Under the pieces are notes generated by a model. The model was not told where the DNA came from, did not search any database, and saw only the letters and a list, made by a program, of their open reading frames with translations. Shown one piece after another: positions 37,338 through 44,757 of a DNA stretch of 64,000 nucleotides; position 1 is the first letter of the stretch, and the number at the start of each line of letters is the position of its first letter. The position numbers and the translations under genes were made by a program. Location: the NCBI GenBank assembly GCA_050951725.1, contig JBMNJO010000024.1, positions 248,001-312,000 of the forward strand, read 5' to 3'. The DNA comes from DTU052 sp050951725 (lineage in GTDB: Bacteria > Bacillota > Syntrophomonadia > Syntrophomonadales > DTU052).

Positions 37338-37374
37338 GGGCGATGAGAAAACACGATAGGATAACTCATCGCCC
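37338..37374 (+). terminator. Intra-operon hairpin between atpE and atpF
   Basis: A perfect 10-bp stem GGGCGATGAG / CTCATCGCCC with a 17-base loop and no T-run. It sits just after the c-subunit gene inside the operon, where it could protect the atpE mRNA 3' end or partly terminate, raising c-subunit output relative to the following genes. Confidence 0.55.
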
Positions 37375-37410
37375 ACAAAACTATCTTACCGTAAACGAAT
37401 GGAGGTAGAC

Positions 37411-38007
37411 ATGCCTGTGAGAAGAAGAAAATGGTTAGCCCTGGCGGTCCTACTCCTGAGCATGCTTATCGTAATGGGATTGGCAACCTCCTGTTTAGCA
37501 TCGGAGGAAGGAGTACCACCCTTTCCCGATATAGCAAAGATAGGGTGGACCGCAGTCAACTTTTTCCTATTGCTAGCCATACTATATAAATTCGGTTTCA
37601 ATCCTGTCAGTAACATGTTGGAAGAGCGGACCAACACTATCGAGAGTTCTTTGAAACATGCTGAGGAATTATTGGTTGAAGTTGAGCAGATGCGTAAGGA
37701 CTCAGCTGCTGAACTCGCTGATGCTCGCAGAGAGGCTCAGGAAATCGTGGCCCGGGGCACTCAAATTGCAGAAGAAACAAAGAATGAGATCATATCAAAG
37801 GCCGAGGCTGAAGCAACCGCTCATAAAAACAAGGCAATTGCCGAAATTCAGGCGGAGAAGGAACAGGCTCTTTCAGAATTGCGCGATACCGCAGCCACGC
37901 TGGCTATTATGGCCGCAGAAAAAGTCTTGGGCAGGGCTTTGACTGACCAAGATCATCAGGCAATGGTCAAGGACTTTATTAAGGATGCGGGAGATATGCT
38001 ATGTTAA
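37411..38007 (+). CDS. atpF: ATP synthase Fo subunit b
   Basis: A 198-residue stator stalk protein. The canonical membrane segment (IGWTAVNFFLLLAILYKFGFNPV) is followed by a long charged coiled coil. Before it is an extra hydrophobic N-terminal segment (LALAVLLLSMLIVMGLA, then TSCLASEEG) that looks like a signal peptide, making the protein longer than the common 160-170 residues. ATG 37411 is preferred to ATG 37399 because GGAGG lies between them. The last 7 bases overlap atpH. Confidence 0.93.
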   Translation: MPVRRRKWLALAVLLLSMLIVMGLATSCLASEEGVPPFPDIAKIGWTAVNFFLLLAILYKFGFNPVSNMLEERTNTIESSLKHAEELLVEVEQMRKDSAAELADARREAQEIVARGTQIAEETKNEIISKAEAEATAHKNKAIAEIQAEKEQALSELRDTAATLAIMAAEKVLGRALTDQDHQAMVKDFIKDAGDMLC

Positions 38008-38549
38008 ACAAGAGTGTCGGTAGGCGCTATGCAGAAGCCTTTTTCGCCATCGCCCAGGAGCAGAAAAAAATTGATGAGTTCCAGCAGGAATTGGGTGAAG
38101 TTGTGGACGTTATCATGTCCAATGAGGATCTCAAAGCGTTTATGTTTCATGTGCTTATACCCCCTCAGGAGAAGAAAGATATCCTGTCCCGGCTGTTTGC
38201 GGATCGGGTTTCAGTGAGCACTCTTAATTTCCTGAACCTGGTTATGGACAAAAGAAGAGCCGATCACCTGGGAGTAATGTTTGACGAGTATCAAACAATG
38301 GCTGATGAAAGTAAAAATGTCCTGAAGGCTGAAGTAACATCAGCCAAGCATGTTAAAGAACAGGACCTTGCGCAACTGGAAAAGACCCTGTCGGAAGCGA
38401 CCGGCAAAAAGGTCAGAGTAATGCTGACTGTAGATCCGTCATTGATCGGCGGAGTCAAAGTCCGCATCGGGGATAGGGTTATTGATGCCAGCGTTGTAAA
38501 GAAACTTGACATGCTAAAATCAAGCCTCAAAAAAGTTAAGATCAGCTAG
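38001..38549 (+). CDS. atpH: ATP synthase F1 subunit delta
   Basis: A 182-residue peripheral stator subunit linking b to F1. Typical start (VGRRYAEAFFAIAQEQKKIDEF) and end (GGVKVRIGDRVIDASVVKKLDML). Overlap with atpF indicates coupled translation. Confidence 0.95.
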   Translation: MLNKSVGRRYAEAFFAIAQEQKKIDEFQQELGEVVDVIMSNEDLKAFMFHVLIPPQEKKDILSRLFADRVSVSTLNFLNLVMDKRRADHLGVMFDEYQTMADESKNVLKAEVTSAKHVKEQDLAQLEKTLSEATGKKVRVMLTVDPSLIGGVKVRIGDRVIDASVVKKLDMLKSSLKKVKIS

Positions 38550-38567
38550 ATAGGGGTGAGGTATTAA

Positions 38568-40076
38568 ATGAGTATTAGACCGGAAGAGATTAGCGCTATT
38601 CTCAAGCAGCAGATAGAGCGCTACCAATCTGAGGTCGAAGTCAGCAACGTTGGTACCGTCATCTTTGTTGGTGACGGTATTGCGAGGATCTATGGTCTGC
38701 AGAATGCCATGGCCGGAGAATTGTTGGAATTCCAGGGCGGCACTTACGGGATGGTACTGAACCTCGAGGAAGATAACGTCGGTGCCGTGTTACTTGGTGA
38801 GTTTTCACACATAAAAGAAGGCAGTATGGTTAAGGGGACCGGAACTATCATGTCCGTACCCTGTGGTCATGCCATGCTGGGCCGCGTAGTGAATGCTTTG
38901 GGTCAGCCAATTGACGGCAAGGGACCAGTAAATACCGACAAATACCGTCCAGTGGAACGGGTGGCCCCCGGGGTGGTAAAGCGGGCACCGGTTAATACTC
39001 CGATGCAGACGGGTCTAAAGGCTATCGACTCCATGGTTCCCATTGGCAGAGGCCAACGTGAGCTTATAATCGGTGACCGTCAGACTGGGAAGACCGCTAT
39101 CTGCGTCGATGCGATCATAAACCAAAGGGAAAAGAAGGATATGATCTGCATCTATGTGGCTATTGGTCAGAAGCAGTCAACCGTGGCCAGTGTGGTCCAG
39201 AAACTTGAAGAAACCGGGGCCATGGATTATACCATCGTCGTAGCAGCTACCGCCTCTGAGCCGGCACCTTTGGTCTATTTGGCACCTTATGCAGGGGTAG
39301 CAATTGCCGAGGAATTCATGGAAGGTGAGAACGCGGATGTTCTTATCATTTATGACGACCTCTCCAAACATGCGGTGGCCTATCGTGAGATGTCGCTGCT
39401 CCTTAGAAGGCCTCCCGGACGTGAGGCTTATCCCGGAGACGTTTTTTATCTCCACTCACGCCTCCTGGAGCGCGCCTGTAAATTAAGCGATGAAATGGGC
39501 GGAGGCTCAATAACCGCTCTGCCTATAATAGAAACTCAGGCTGGTGACGTTTCCGCCTATATCCCAACCAACGTTATTTCGATAACCGACGGACAGATCT
39601 ACCTGGAAACCGACCTCTTTTATGCAGGTCAGAGACCGGCTATAAACGTTGGTCTTTCGGTTTCCCGCGTTGGCGGATCGGCCCAGATCAAGGCTATGAA
39701 ATCGGTTGCCGGACAGCTGCGTCTGGACCTGGCACAGTATCGTGAACTGGCAGCCTTTGCTCAGTTCGGTTCAGACCTGGACAAATCAACGATGGCCCGG
39801 TTGAATCGAGGAGAAAAGGTGCAAGAGGTCTTGAAACAAGGTCAATATGAGCCGTTCCCGGTTGAGGAACAGGTAGTATCCATTTATTGCGGTGTCAATG
39901 GCTGGCTGGATGATATACCCACCGATAGGATAAAAGCTTTTGAAGTGGAGTTCATCAAGTTTATGCGGAGCAGCCATCCGGAAATTCTAAAGGGTATTAA
40001 AGAGTCCAAGGTAATAGGCGATGAAGAAGGGCTGAAGAAGGCCATTGAGGAATTCAAAGCCATCTTCGCGACTTAG
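38568..40076 (+). CDS. atpA: ATP synthase F1 subunit alpha
   Basis: A 502-residue non-catalytic nucleotide-binding subunit. The Walker A motif is GDRQTGKT. The signatures PIGRGQRELIIGD and AINVGLSVSRVGGSAQ are present. Full length, ATG 38568 after GGGGTGAGG. Confidence 0.98.
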   Translation: MSIRPEEISAILKQQIERYQSEVEVSNVGTVIFVGDGIARIYGLQNAMAGELLEFQGGTYGMVLNLEEDNVGAVLLGEFSHIKEGSMVKGTGTIMSVPCGHAMLGRVVNALGQPIDGKGPVNTDKYRPVERVAPGVVKRAPVNTPMQTGLKAIDSMVPIGRGQRELIIGDRQTGKTAICVDAIINQREKKDMICIYVAIGQKQSTVASVVQKLEETGAMDYTIVVAATASEPAPLVYLAPYAGVAIAEEFMEGENADVLIIYDDLSKHAVAYREMSLLLRRPPGREAYPGDVFYLHSRLLERACKLSDEMGGGSITALPIIETQAGDVSAYIPTNVISITDGQIYLETDLFYAGQRPAINVGLSVSRVGGSAQIKAMKSVAGQLRLDLAQYRELAAFAQFGSDLDKSTMARLNRGEKVQEVLKQGQYEPFPVEEQVVSIYCGVNGWLDDIPTDRIKAFEVEFIKFMRSSHPEILKGIKESKVIGDEEGLKKAIEEFKAIFAT

Positions 40077-40090
40077 GTGGTGAGAAAGTA

Positions 40091-40990
40091 ATGGCTGGAA
40101 AGGGAGTAAGAGAATACAAGCGGCGCATCAGAAGCGTCAATAATACCAGGCAGATCACGAAGGCCATGAAAATGGTAGACGCAGCCAAGTTGAGAAAGGC
40201 TCAAGAGAAGGCTGAGTCATCTCGTCCCTATACCGGCAAACTACAAGAGGTTCTTGCCAGGCTGGTTGCGATGTCGGTTCAAGCCAAGCACCCCCTGCTG
40301 GAAAAACACGATCCGATTAAACGGGTTACCTATGTGGTAGTTACAGCAGACCGGGGACTGTGCGGGGCGTTTAACACCAACATTATTAGGCGAGCCAACC
40401 AGGCTATCAGTGAGGACGAAAGGCCGGTTGAAGCAGGCATAGTGGCGGTAGGTAGGAAAGCTCGCGACTTTTACCGCAAGCGGGGATATAACCTGCAGGG
40501 AGATTTCATTAACCTGGGTGACAAACTTGATTACACCCAGGCCAGGGAGATAGGCCAGTTCATAGCCCAACTGTACGAAGAGGGCGCGGCTGATGAAGTC
40601 TATCTTGTATATGCTCACTTTGTTAATGCGATGCGGCAGATTCCAACGGTGCAAAAAGTATTGCCCGTTGAAACACCAGAAGAGATCACGGCTGAGGCAG
40701 AAGAATTCGCCAAGTTTGCGCCGGATTATATCTATGAGCCTAATGTAGATGAAATCCTGATCAGCCTGCTGCCTCGTTACCTGATGAGCCAGGTGTATCA
40801 CGCCATGTTAGAATCCAAGGCCAGCGAGCATGGCGCACGTATGACGGCTATGGGGAATGCGACCGAAAACGCGTCAGAGTTGGTTGATATACTAACGCTG
40901 GAGATGAATAAGGCTCGGCAGGCTTCTATTACCAGTGAAATAATAGAGATCTCCGGCGGCGCGGAAGCTCTGAAAAAAGGAGGCAAGTAG
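40091..40990 (+). CDS. atpG: ATP synthase F1 subunit gamma
   Basis: A 299-residue central rotor shaft. Terminal helices are conserved: RRIRSVNNTRQITKAMKMV at the N-terminus, and AMGNATENASELVDILTLEMNKARQ ... ITSEIIEISGGAEAL at the C-terminus. Ends 3 bases before atpD. Confidence 0.97.
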   Translation: MAGKGVREYKRRIRSVNNTRQITKAMKMVDAAKLRKAQEKAESSRPYTGKLQEVLARLVAMSVQAKHPLLEKHDPIKRVTYVVVTADRGLCGAFNTNIIRRANQAISEDERPVEAGIVAVGRKARDFYRKRGYNLQGDFINLGDKLDYTQAREIGQFIAQLYEEGAADEVYLVYAHFVNAMRQIPTVQKVLPVETPEEITAEAEEFAKFAPDYIYEPNVDEILISLLPRYLMSQVYHAMLESKASEHGARMTAMGNATENASELVDILTLEMNKARQASITSEIIEISGGAEALKKGGK

Positions 40991-40993
40991 AGG

Positions 40994-42424
40994 ATGGCAA
41001 AAGAAACATACGGCCAGGTCGTCCAGGTTATCGGCCCCGTAGTAGATATACGCTTTCAACCTGGTGAACTGCCGGATTTGATGTACGCGGTTAAAATTGA
41101 CAACGGCATGCAGGGCCCGGGTTTTGTATCTCCGATCGAGATAGAGGTTACTCTGGAAGCTATGCAGCTGCTCGGGAACGACGTTGTTCGCTGTGTCGCT
41201 CTGCAGCCCACAGACGGTATCCAAAGAGGTATGACTGCAATGAATACCGGCGCGGCCATAAGTGTGCCGGTTGGAGAGAGCACACTCGGCCGAATTATGA
41301 ATGTCCTGGGACAGCCGGTTGATGAGTTGGGCCCGGTTCAGGCCGATGAATATTGGGAGATTCACCGGAAACCCCCGCTTCTCACCGACCAGACCCCGGC
41401 TACCACCATGCTGGAAACTGGGGTAAAAGTGCTGGACCTTATTTGCCCATACGCCAAGGGTGGTAAAATTGGACTGTTTGGCGGTGCTGGTGTTGGTAAG
41501 ACCGTTGTTATTATGGAGCTGATTCGTAATATTGCTTACGAACACGGTGGTTATTCGGTTTTCACCGGTGTTGGTGAGAGGACCCGTGAAGGGAACGACC
41601 TCTGGAACGAGATGAAAGAGTCAGGCGTTTTGGCCAAGTGTGCCTTGATCTACGGGCAGATGAACGAACCTCCCGGAGCGCGTCTGCGTGTAGGATTGAC
41701 CGGCCTGACGGTTGCTGAATATTTCCGTGACGTTCAGGGCCAGGACGTACTGATATTTATCGATAATATATTCCGGTTTGCCCAGGCGGGTAACGAGGTT
41801 TCTGCTTTGTTGGGCCGTATGCCTTCGGCGGTTGGCTACCAGCCAACCCTGGCAACCGACATGGGTTTGCTTCAGGAGCGGATCACATCTACCGTTAAAG
41901 GTTCGATAACCTCGGCGCAGGCGGTATATGTACCGGCTGATGACCTGACTGACCCGGCCCCGGCCACCACCTTTGCTCACCTGGACGCAACCACGGTTCT
42001 GTCCCGGCAGATCGCAGAATTGGGAATATATCCTGCGGTTGACCCGTTGGACTCAACCTCTCGGATCCTTGACCCGAATATCGTGGGCATGGACCATTAC
42101 AATGCCGCCCGGGGTGTGCAGAAGGTTCTGCAAAGGTACAAAGAGCTTCAGGATATAATAGCTATCCTGGGTATGGATGAATTGACGGACGAAGATAAAC
42201 TGGTCGTTGCTCGCGCACGTAAGATTCAGAGGTATCTATCACAACCGTTCCATGTTGCAGAACAGTTTACCGGTTCACCTGGTATCTACGTACCGATTCA
42301 GGAAACGGTTAAAGGTTTCACAGAAGTTTTGGAAGGCAAGTATGACGACCTTCCAGAAGCAGCCTTCTTCATGGTCGGGAACATTGATACGGTGATTGAA
42401 AGAGCAAGGCGATTGGAGGCGTAG
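40994..42424 (+). CDS. atpD: ATP synthase F1 subunit beta
   Basis: A 476-residue catalytic subunit. Walker A is GGAGVGKT, the catalytic-Glu region is GVGERTREGNDLW, and Walker B is DVLIFIDNIFRF. The DELSEED loop reads DELTDED (GMDELTDEDKL). Full length. Confidence 0.98.
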   Translation: MAKETYGQVVQVIGPVVDIRFQPGELPDLMYAVKIDNGMQGPGFVSPIEIEVTLEAMQLLGNDVVRCVALQPTDGIQRGMTAMNTGAAISVPVGESTLGRIMNVLGQPVDELGPVQADEYWEIHRKPPLLTDQTPATTMLETGVKVLDLICPYAKGGKIGLFGGAGVGKTVVIMELIRNIAYEHGGYSVFTGVGERTREGNDLWNEMKESGVLAKCALIYGQMNEPPGARLRVGLTGLTVAEYFRDVQGQDVLIFIDNIFRFAQAGNEVSALLGRMPSAVGYQPTLATDMGLLQERITSTVKGSITSAQAVYVPADDLTDPAPATTFAHLDATTVLSRQIAELGIYPAVDPLDSTSRILDPNIVGMDHYNAARGVQKVLQRYKELQDIIAILGMDELTDEDKLVVARARKIQRYLSQPFHVAEQFTGSPGIYVPIQETVKGFTEVLEGKYDDLPEAAFFMVGNIDTVIERARRLEA

Positions 42425-42427
42425 TCT

Positions 42428-42844
42428 ATGGCGGATAACACCTTTTTACTTGAGGTGGTTACTCCGGAGCGCATTGCACTGAGTGAGGAAGTGCAATTCT
42501 TAGTAGTACCCGCTATGGAAGGTGAGCTGGGGATACTGAGGAGCCACGCCCCCATAGTTGCCGGACTGAAAATCGGGGTACTAAGATACACCATGCCGAA
42601 TGGCGAGATCCATTATATGGCACTCAGTGGTGGGCTTATGGAAGTGATCGACAATGACGCCAAGGTTTTGGCCGAGACCGCCGAACATGGCCGTGAGGTT
42701 GATTTGCTCAGAGCCAAGGCGGCCAAGGAGCGTGCCGAGCGGAGACTTGCTGAGAGACAGGACCAGATCAGCTACGTACGTGCTCAGATGGCATTGCTCC
42801 GGGCAATTGCCAGAATCAGGGCGTCAGAACTGGAACGAAACTAA
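42428..42844 (+). CDS. atpC: ATP synthase F1 subunit epsilon
   Basis: A 138-residue subunit with the beta-sandwich (LEVVTPERIALSEEVQFLVVPAMEGELGIL) and the C-terminal helical hairpin that can inhibit ATP hydrolysis. Starts 4 bases after atpD and ends the main operon. Confidence 0.96.
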   Translation: MADNTFLLEVVTPERIALSEEVQFLVVPAMEGELGILRSHAPIVAGLKIGVLRYTMPNGEIHYMALSGGLMEVIDNDAKVLAETAEHGREVDLLRAKAAKERAERRLAERQDQISYVRAQMALLRAIARIRASELERN

Positions 42845-42850
42845 CAATCA

Positions 42851-42880
42851 ATAATAAGCCGGGGCAACCCGGCTTATTAT
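42851..42880 (+). terminator. GCAA-tetraloop hairpin after atpC
   Basis: A perfect 13-bp stem ATAATAAGCCGGG / CCCGGCTTATTAT capped by GCAA, starting 7 bases after the atpC stop. No T-run follows, so it may slow or protect transcripts rather than end all of them; the small gene 76 bases downstream has no promoter that I can see. Confidence 0.65.
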
Positions 42881-42955
42881 AACCTCGGAATTGTATTAGA
42901 GAGAAACGATTAGTAGGAGGAATTACTAACTTAAGGTAATCAGGGGGATCTTCAA

Positions 42956-43114
42956 TTGGCTAGTCTGCAGAAACTTTTCCTCTTACTTATTTTGAGCTAT
43001 TTGGTGGTAAAATTAGTATTGGCATTGCTGTTGTATGGTGTCACCAGGAGCGTGGAGGAAAAAGGACTGGAATACCACCAAAAAAGAGAAGAGCTTAAAG
43101 ATAAGACCGTGTAA
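42956..43114 (+). CDS. Small single-helix membrane protein, family member 1
   Basis: A 52-residue protein that I do not recognise. It starts at TTG 42956 after AGGGGGA and reads ASLQKLFLLLILSYLVVKL, a hydrophobic helix, then a tail with VEEKGLEYHQKREE. It aligns without gaps to the proteins at 43893 and 44340 (shared LQK-x-F-LL, Tyr15, Lys19, Tyr27, Thr30, V-E-x-K and KRE), but lacks their 24-residue C-terminal extension. Its stop codon lies in the loop of a strong terminator. It sits between atpC and a second c-subunit gene. Confidence 0.7.
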   Translation: MASLQKLFLLLILSYLVVKLVLALLLYGVTRSVEEKGLEYHQKREELKDKTV

Positions 43115-43133
43115 CCCACGGTCTTGTTTTTTT
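43103..43133 (+). terminator. Strong terminator overlapping the end of small gene 1
   Basis: A perfect 9-bp stem AAGACCGTG / CACGGTCTT with loop TAACC, followed by GTTTTTTT. The loop contains the stop codon of the small gene, so this ends the atp transcription unit. Confidence 0.85.
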
Positions 43134-43140
43134 GTATTTC

Positions 43141-43231
43141 GGGGACACCATACTAAATTGTTCCGGGTAGATGAATTTGCCGGAATAATTTAGTGGGTGA
43201 CAGTGGGACGAGGAACCTCTCCCTGTCCCAA
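43141..43231. repeat. REP-like inverted-repeat element
   Basis: Begins GGGGAC and ends GTCCC. Inside are two structures. The first is an imperfect inverted repeat: CACCATACTAAATTGTTCCGG (43146-43166) against CCGGAATAATTTAGTGGGTG (43180-43199). The second is a hairpin GGGAC-GAGG-AA-CCTC-TCCCT-GTCCC (43205-43229). It contains no coding potential and resembles non-autonomous REP or MITE-type repeats. The GGGGAC/GTCCCC theme recurs at 27176-27208. Confidence 0.55.
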
Positions 43232-43370
43232 AACCCCTCGCCCCCCTTGTGACATTATTCATAAATGCCAACAGCATCAAATTTCTTCCGTGAACATAAA
43301 ATAAAATGAGACACTATCTCAATTGCAGTAAGTTTAAAAGAAGGAAATTACGCAAGTGTGGCGAATAGTG

Positions 43371-43399
43371 TTAACACCTAAATTTACAGAATATATTAT
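43371..43399 (+). promoter_or_regulatory. Sigma-A promoter candidate for atpE2
   Basis: TTAACA (43371-43376), a 17-base spacer and TATTAT (43394-43399). It lies downstream of the strong terminator, so atpE2 and the following small genes probably form a separate transcription unit. Confidence 0.55.
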
Positions 43400-43418
43400 A
43401 CAATAAGGAGTAGGCAGG

Positions 43419-43451
43419 ATGGTTCCCATGGAACCGGAATGCATCATCTAA
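43419..43451 (+). CDS. Possible 10-residue leader peptide MVPMEPECII
   Basis: A 10-codon frame with AAGGAG 8 bases upstream, just after the promoter candidate and 97 bases before atpE2. Its first codons form a palindrome (GGTTCC-CAT-GGAACC, 43421-43435). The predicted transcript start would fall almost on the ribosome site, which weakens the case. Confidence 0.25.
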   Translation: MVPMEPECII

Positions 43452-43547
43452 AAAGTCTCAGGAATTGACTCAGCGGTAATACCAGGAAAGGGGGTGATGG
43501 GTTAGGTTTGGCGTCCGGTTAATACAGAGAGAAAAGGAGGAGGAGTT

Positions 43548-43772
43548 ATGGGAGGGACGGTGGCTATAGGAGCGGCCATGTCCGTGGCACTGTCCGGCTT
43601 GGGCGGCAGCCTTGGGCAAGGCTATGTAGGCTCAAAGGCTTTAGAAAGTATTGCTCGCCAACCCGAAGTTTCTGATCAGGTACGTACCCTGCTTTTCATC
43701 ACCTTAGCCTTCATTGAGACTCTAACCATTTATGGATTGTTGATCGCTTTTATGCTTGTCGGCAAGATTTAG
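43548..43772 (+). CDS. ATP synthase Fo subunit c, second copy
   Basis: A 74-residue c subunit. From Asp43 to the end it is identical to the first copy at 37076, including Glu57, Thr58 and Tyr62. Its N-terminal helix differs at many positions (GAAMSVALSGLGGSLGQGY against GAGLAVAVGALGGGIGQGI) but keeps Gln24. The DNA of the identical half differs at many synonymous sites, so this is not a recent copy. It has a very strong AGGAGGAGG ribosome site and its own promoter candidate. It could build alternative or mixed c-rings. Confidence 0.93.
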   Translation: MGGTVAIGAAMSVALSGLGGSLGQGYVGSKALESIARQPEVSDQVRTLLFITLAFIETLTIYGLLIAFMLVGKI

Positions 43773-43892
43773 CATACACTCACCAAAAGACAAGTCTTTC
43801 AACCTGACCATCGTTAATCACAATCATATGTACCAGCAAACAGGCCAGTAAAGACATCTTAAGCACACGGTGCTTAGGAAGGGGAGGAGTTT

Positions 43893-44123
43893 ATGACCCT
43901 ACTCCAGAAAGTCTTTCTCCTGTTCGCTGTAATGTATCTTCTAGCTAAAGGGGTCATCTTCTTCGCCCTCTACCTGGTTACGTTACGTGTAGAAAAAAAG
44001 GCTCTGGCTTTTAAAAGAAAAAGAGAGAAAATTTTAAGGAAAAGATGGCTCCAGAATCGGGAATTATATCGGAAACAATACGAAGACTATGAGAAACGGA
44101 AGAGGCTAATGGATACGGAATAA
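43893..44123 (+). CDS. Small single-helix membrane protein, family member 2
   Basis: A 76-residue protein that I do not recognise. One N-terminal membrane helix (LLQKVFLLFAVMYLLAKGVIFFALYLVTL, in two stretches) is followed by a very basic, probably helical cytoplasmic tail (VEKKALAFKRKREKILRKR... ELYRKQYEDYEKRKR). It has no cysteines and no known enzymatic motif. ATG 43893 follows GGGGAGGAG. It lies 120 bases after atpE2 and is ungapped-alignable with family members 1 and 3. Confidence 0.85.
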   Translation: MTLLQKVFLLFAVMYLLAKGVIFFALYLVTLRVEKKALAFKRKREKILRKRWLQNRELYRKQYEDYEKRKRLMDTE

Positions 44124-44339
44124 ATCTGGCAAGGCCTCCAATGATTAACCGCATAACCGCGTCTCGTATTAACAAAGCGTATTATGGCAACGAAACCTGG
44201 GAAGACGTTCGGACATGAAAGTGTTGGTTCGAAGGTACCCACACAGGATCTATTCACCGCCTGGTTAGGTGGGTAGACATTATGAAAAGCTCGTACATAG
44301 ATATACAGAGTATGAGAACGGAGGAGGAGGTGTTGCCAC

Positions 44340-44570
44340 ACGACTGCGCTTCAAAAAGTATTTCTACTGATTGCAGTAGGGTACGTAATGTTTAAAGTCG
44401 TACTGGGTATTGTGATGTATATCATAACCCTTAAGGTGGAGAAAAAAGGTCTTGAACGCAAGCAGCGTAGAGAGACTTTATTAAGAGCCCGGAGAATGAA
44501 AAACATGGAGTTGTACCGCAGGCAATATCTTCAACTAGAAGAGAGAAAGAAAGACCTCGCGGCTATGTAG
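44340..44570 (+). CDS. Small single-helix membrane protein, family member 3, unusual start
   Basis: From ACG 44340 this frame encodes 76 residues, exactly the length of member 2, and aligns to it without gaps with roughly half of positions identical (LQKVFLL, VEKK, NMELYRRQY). The ribosome site GGAGGAGG ends 10 bases before the ACG. There is no ATG, GTG or TTG in frame until ATG 44388, which would delete most of the membrane helix. Possibilities are a rare ACG start, a one-base error or frameshift (TTG 44333 is out of frame by one), or a decayed gene. Confidence 0.65.
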   Translation, partial: TTALQKVFLLIAVGYVMFKVVLGIVMYIITLKVEKKGLERKQRRETLLRARRMKNMELYRRQYLQLEERKKDLAAM

Positions 44571-44614
44571 CAATATTAACAGCAGCGATTCATCAACTGA
44601 CAATATATAATGGA

Positions 44615-44646
44615 AACCCCGTTATTACGGGGCTTTTATTTTTCTT
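44615..44646 (+). terminator. Terminator after the small-protein array
   Basis: Stem CCCCG / CGGGG with loop TTATTA, extended by AAA/TTT pairing, then CTTTTATTTTTC. It ends the atpE2 unit. Confidence 0.75.
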
Positions 44647-44757
44647 GCAGCGGCTTACAGTACCACCTGCCACCGGAGCGTATCAGCAACCTCAGGTCTG
44701 TAACTAACCTGGCATTCATAATAAAGTATTGCGAAGAATCAAAGGAGGTTGATGATA

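Larger units (their letters stand above)
43115..43547 (+). other. 433-base region between small gene 1 and atpE2
   Basis: No large gene. It holds, in order, the terminator tail, the REP-like element, a promoter candidate (43371-43399), a 10-codon open frame with a ribosome site (43419-43451) and the atpE2 leader. Confidence 0.6.

Noticed and set aside
43095..43280. 61-codon minus-strand frame
   Set aside because: It covers a terminator and an inverted-repeat element; an accidental open frame.
44282..44392. 36-codon frame overlapping the start of small gene 3
   Set aside because: No ribosome site at its ATG and out of frame with the conserved family; kept only as a hint of a possible frameshift.
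44649..44757. Sigma-E promoter of spoIID
   Set aside because: Only a poor CATAATAA match with no fitting -35; expected from biology but not supported by the bases.
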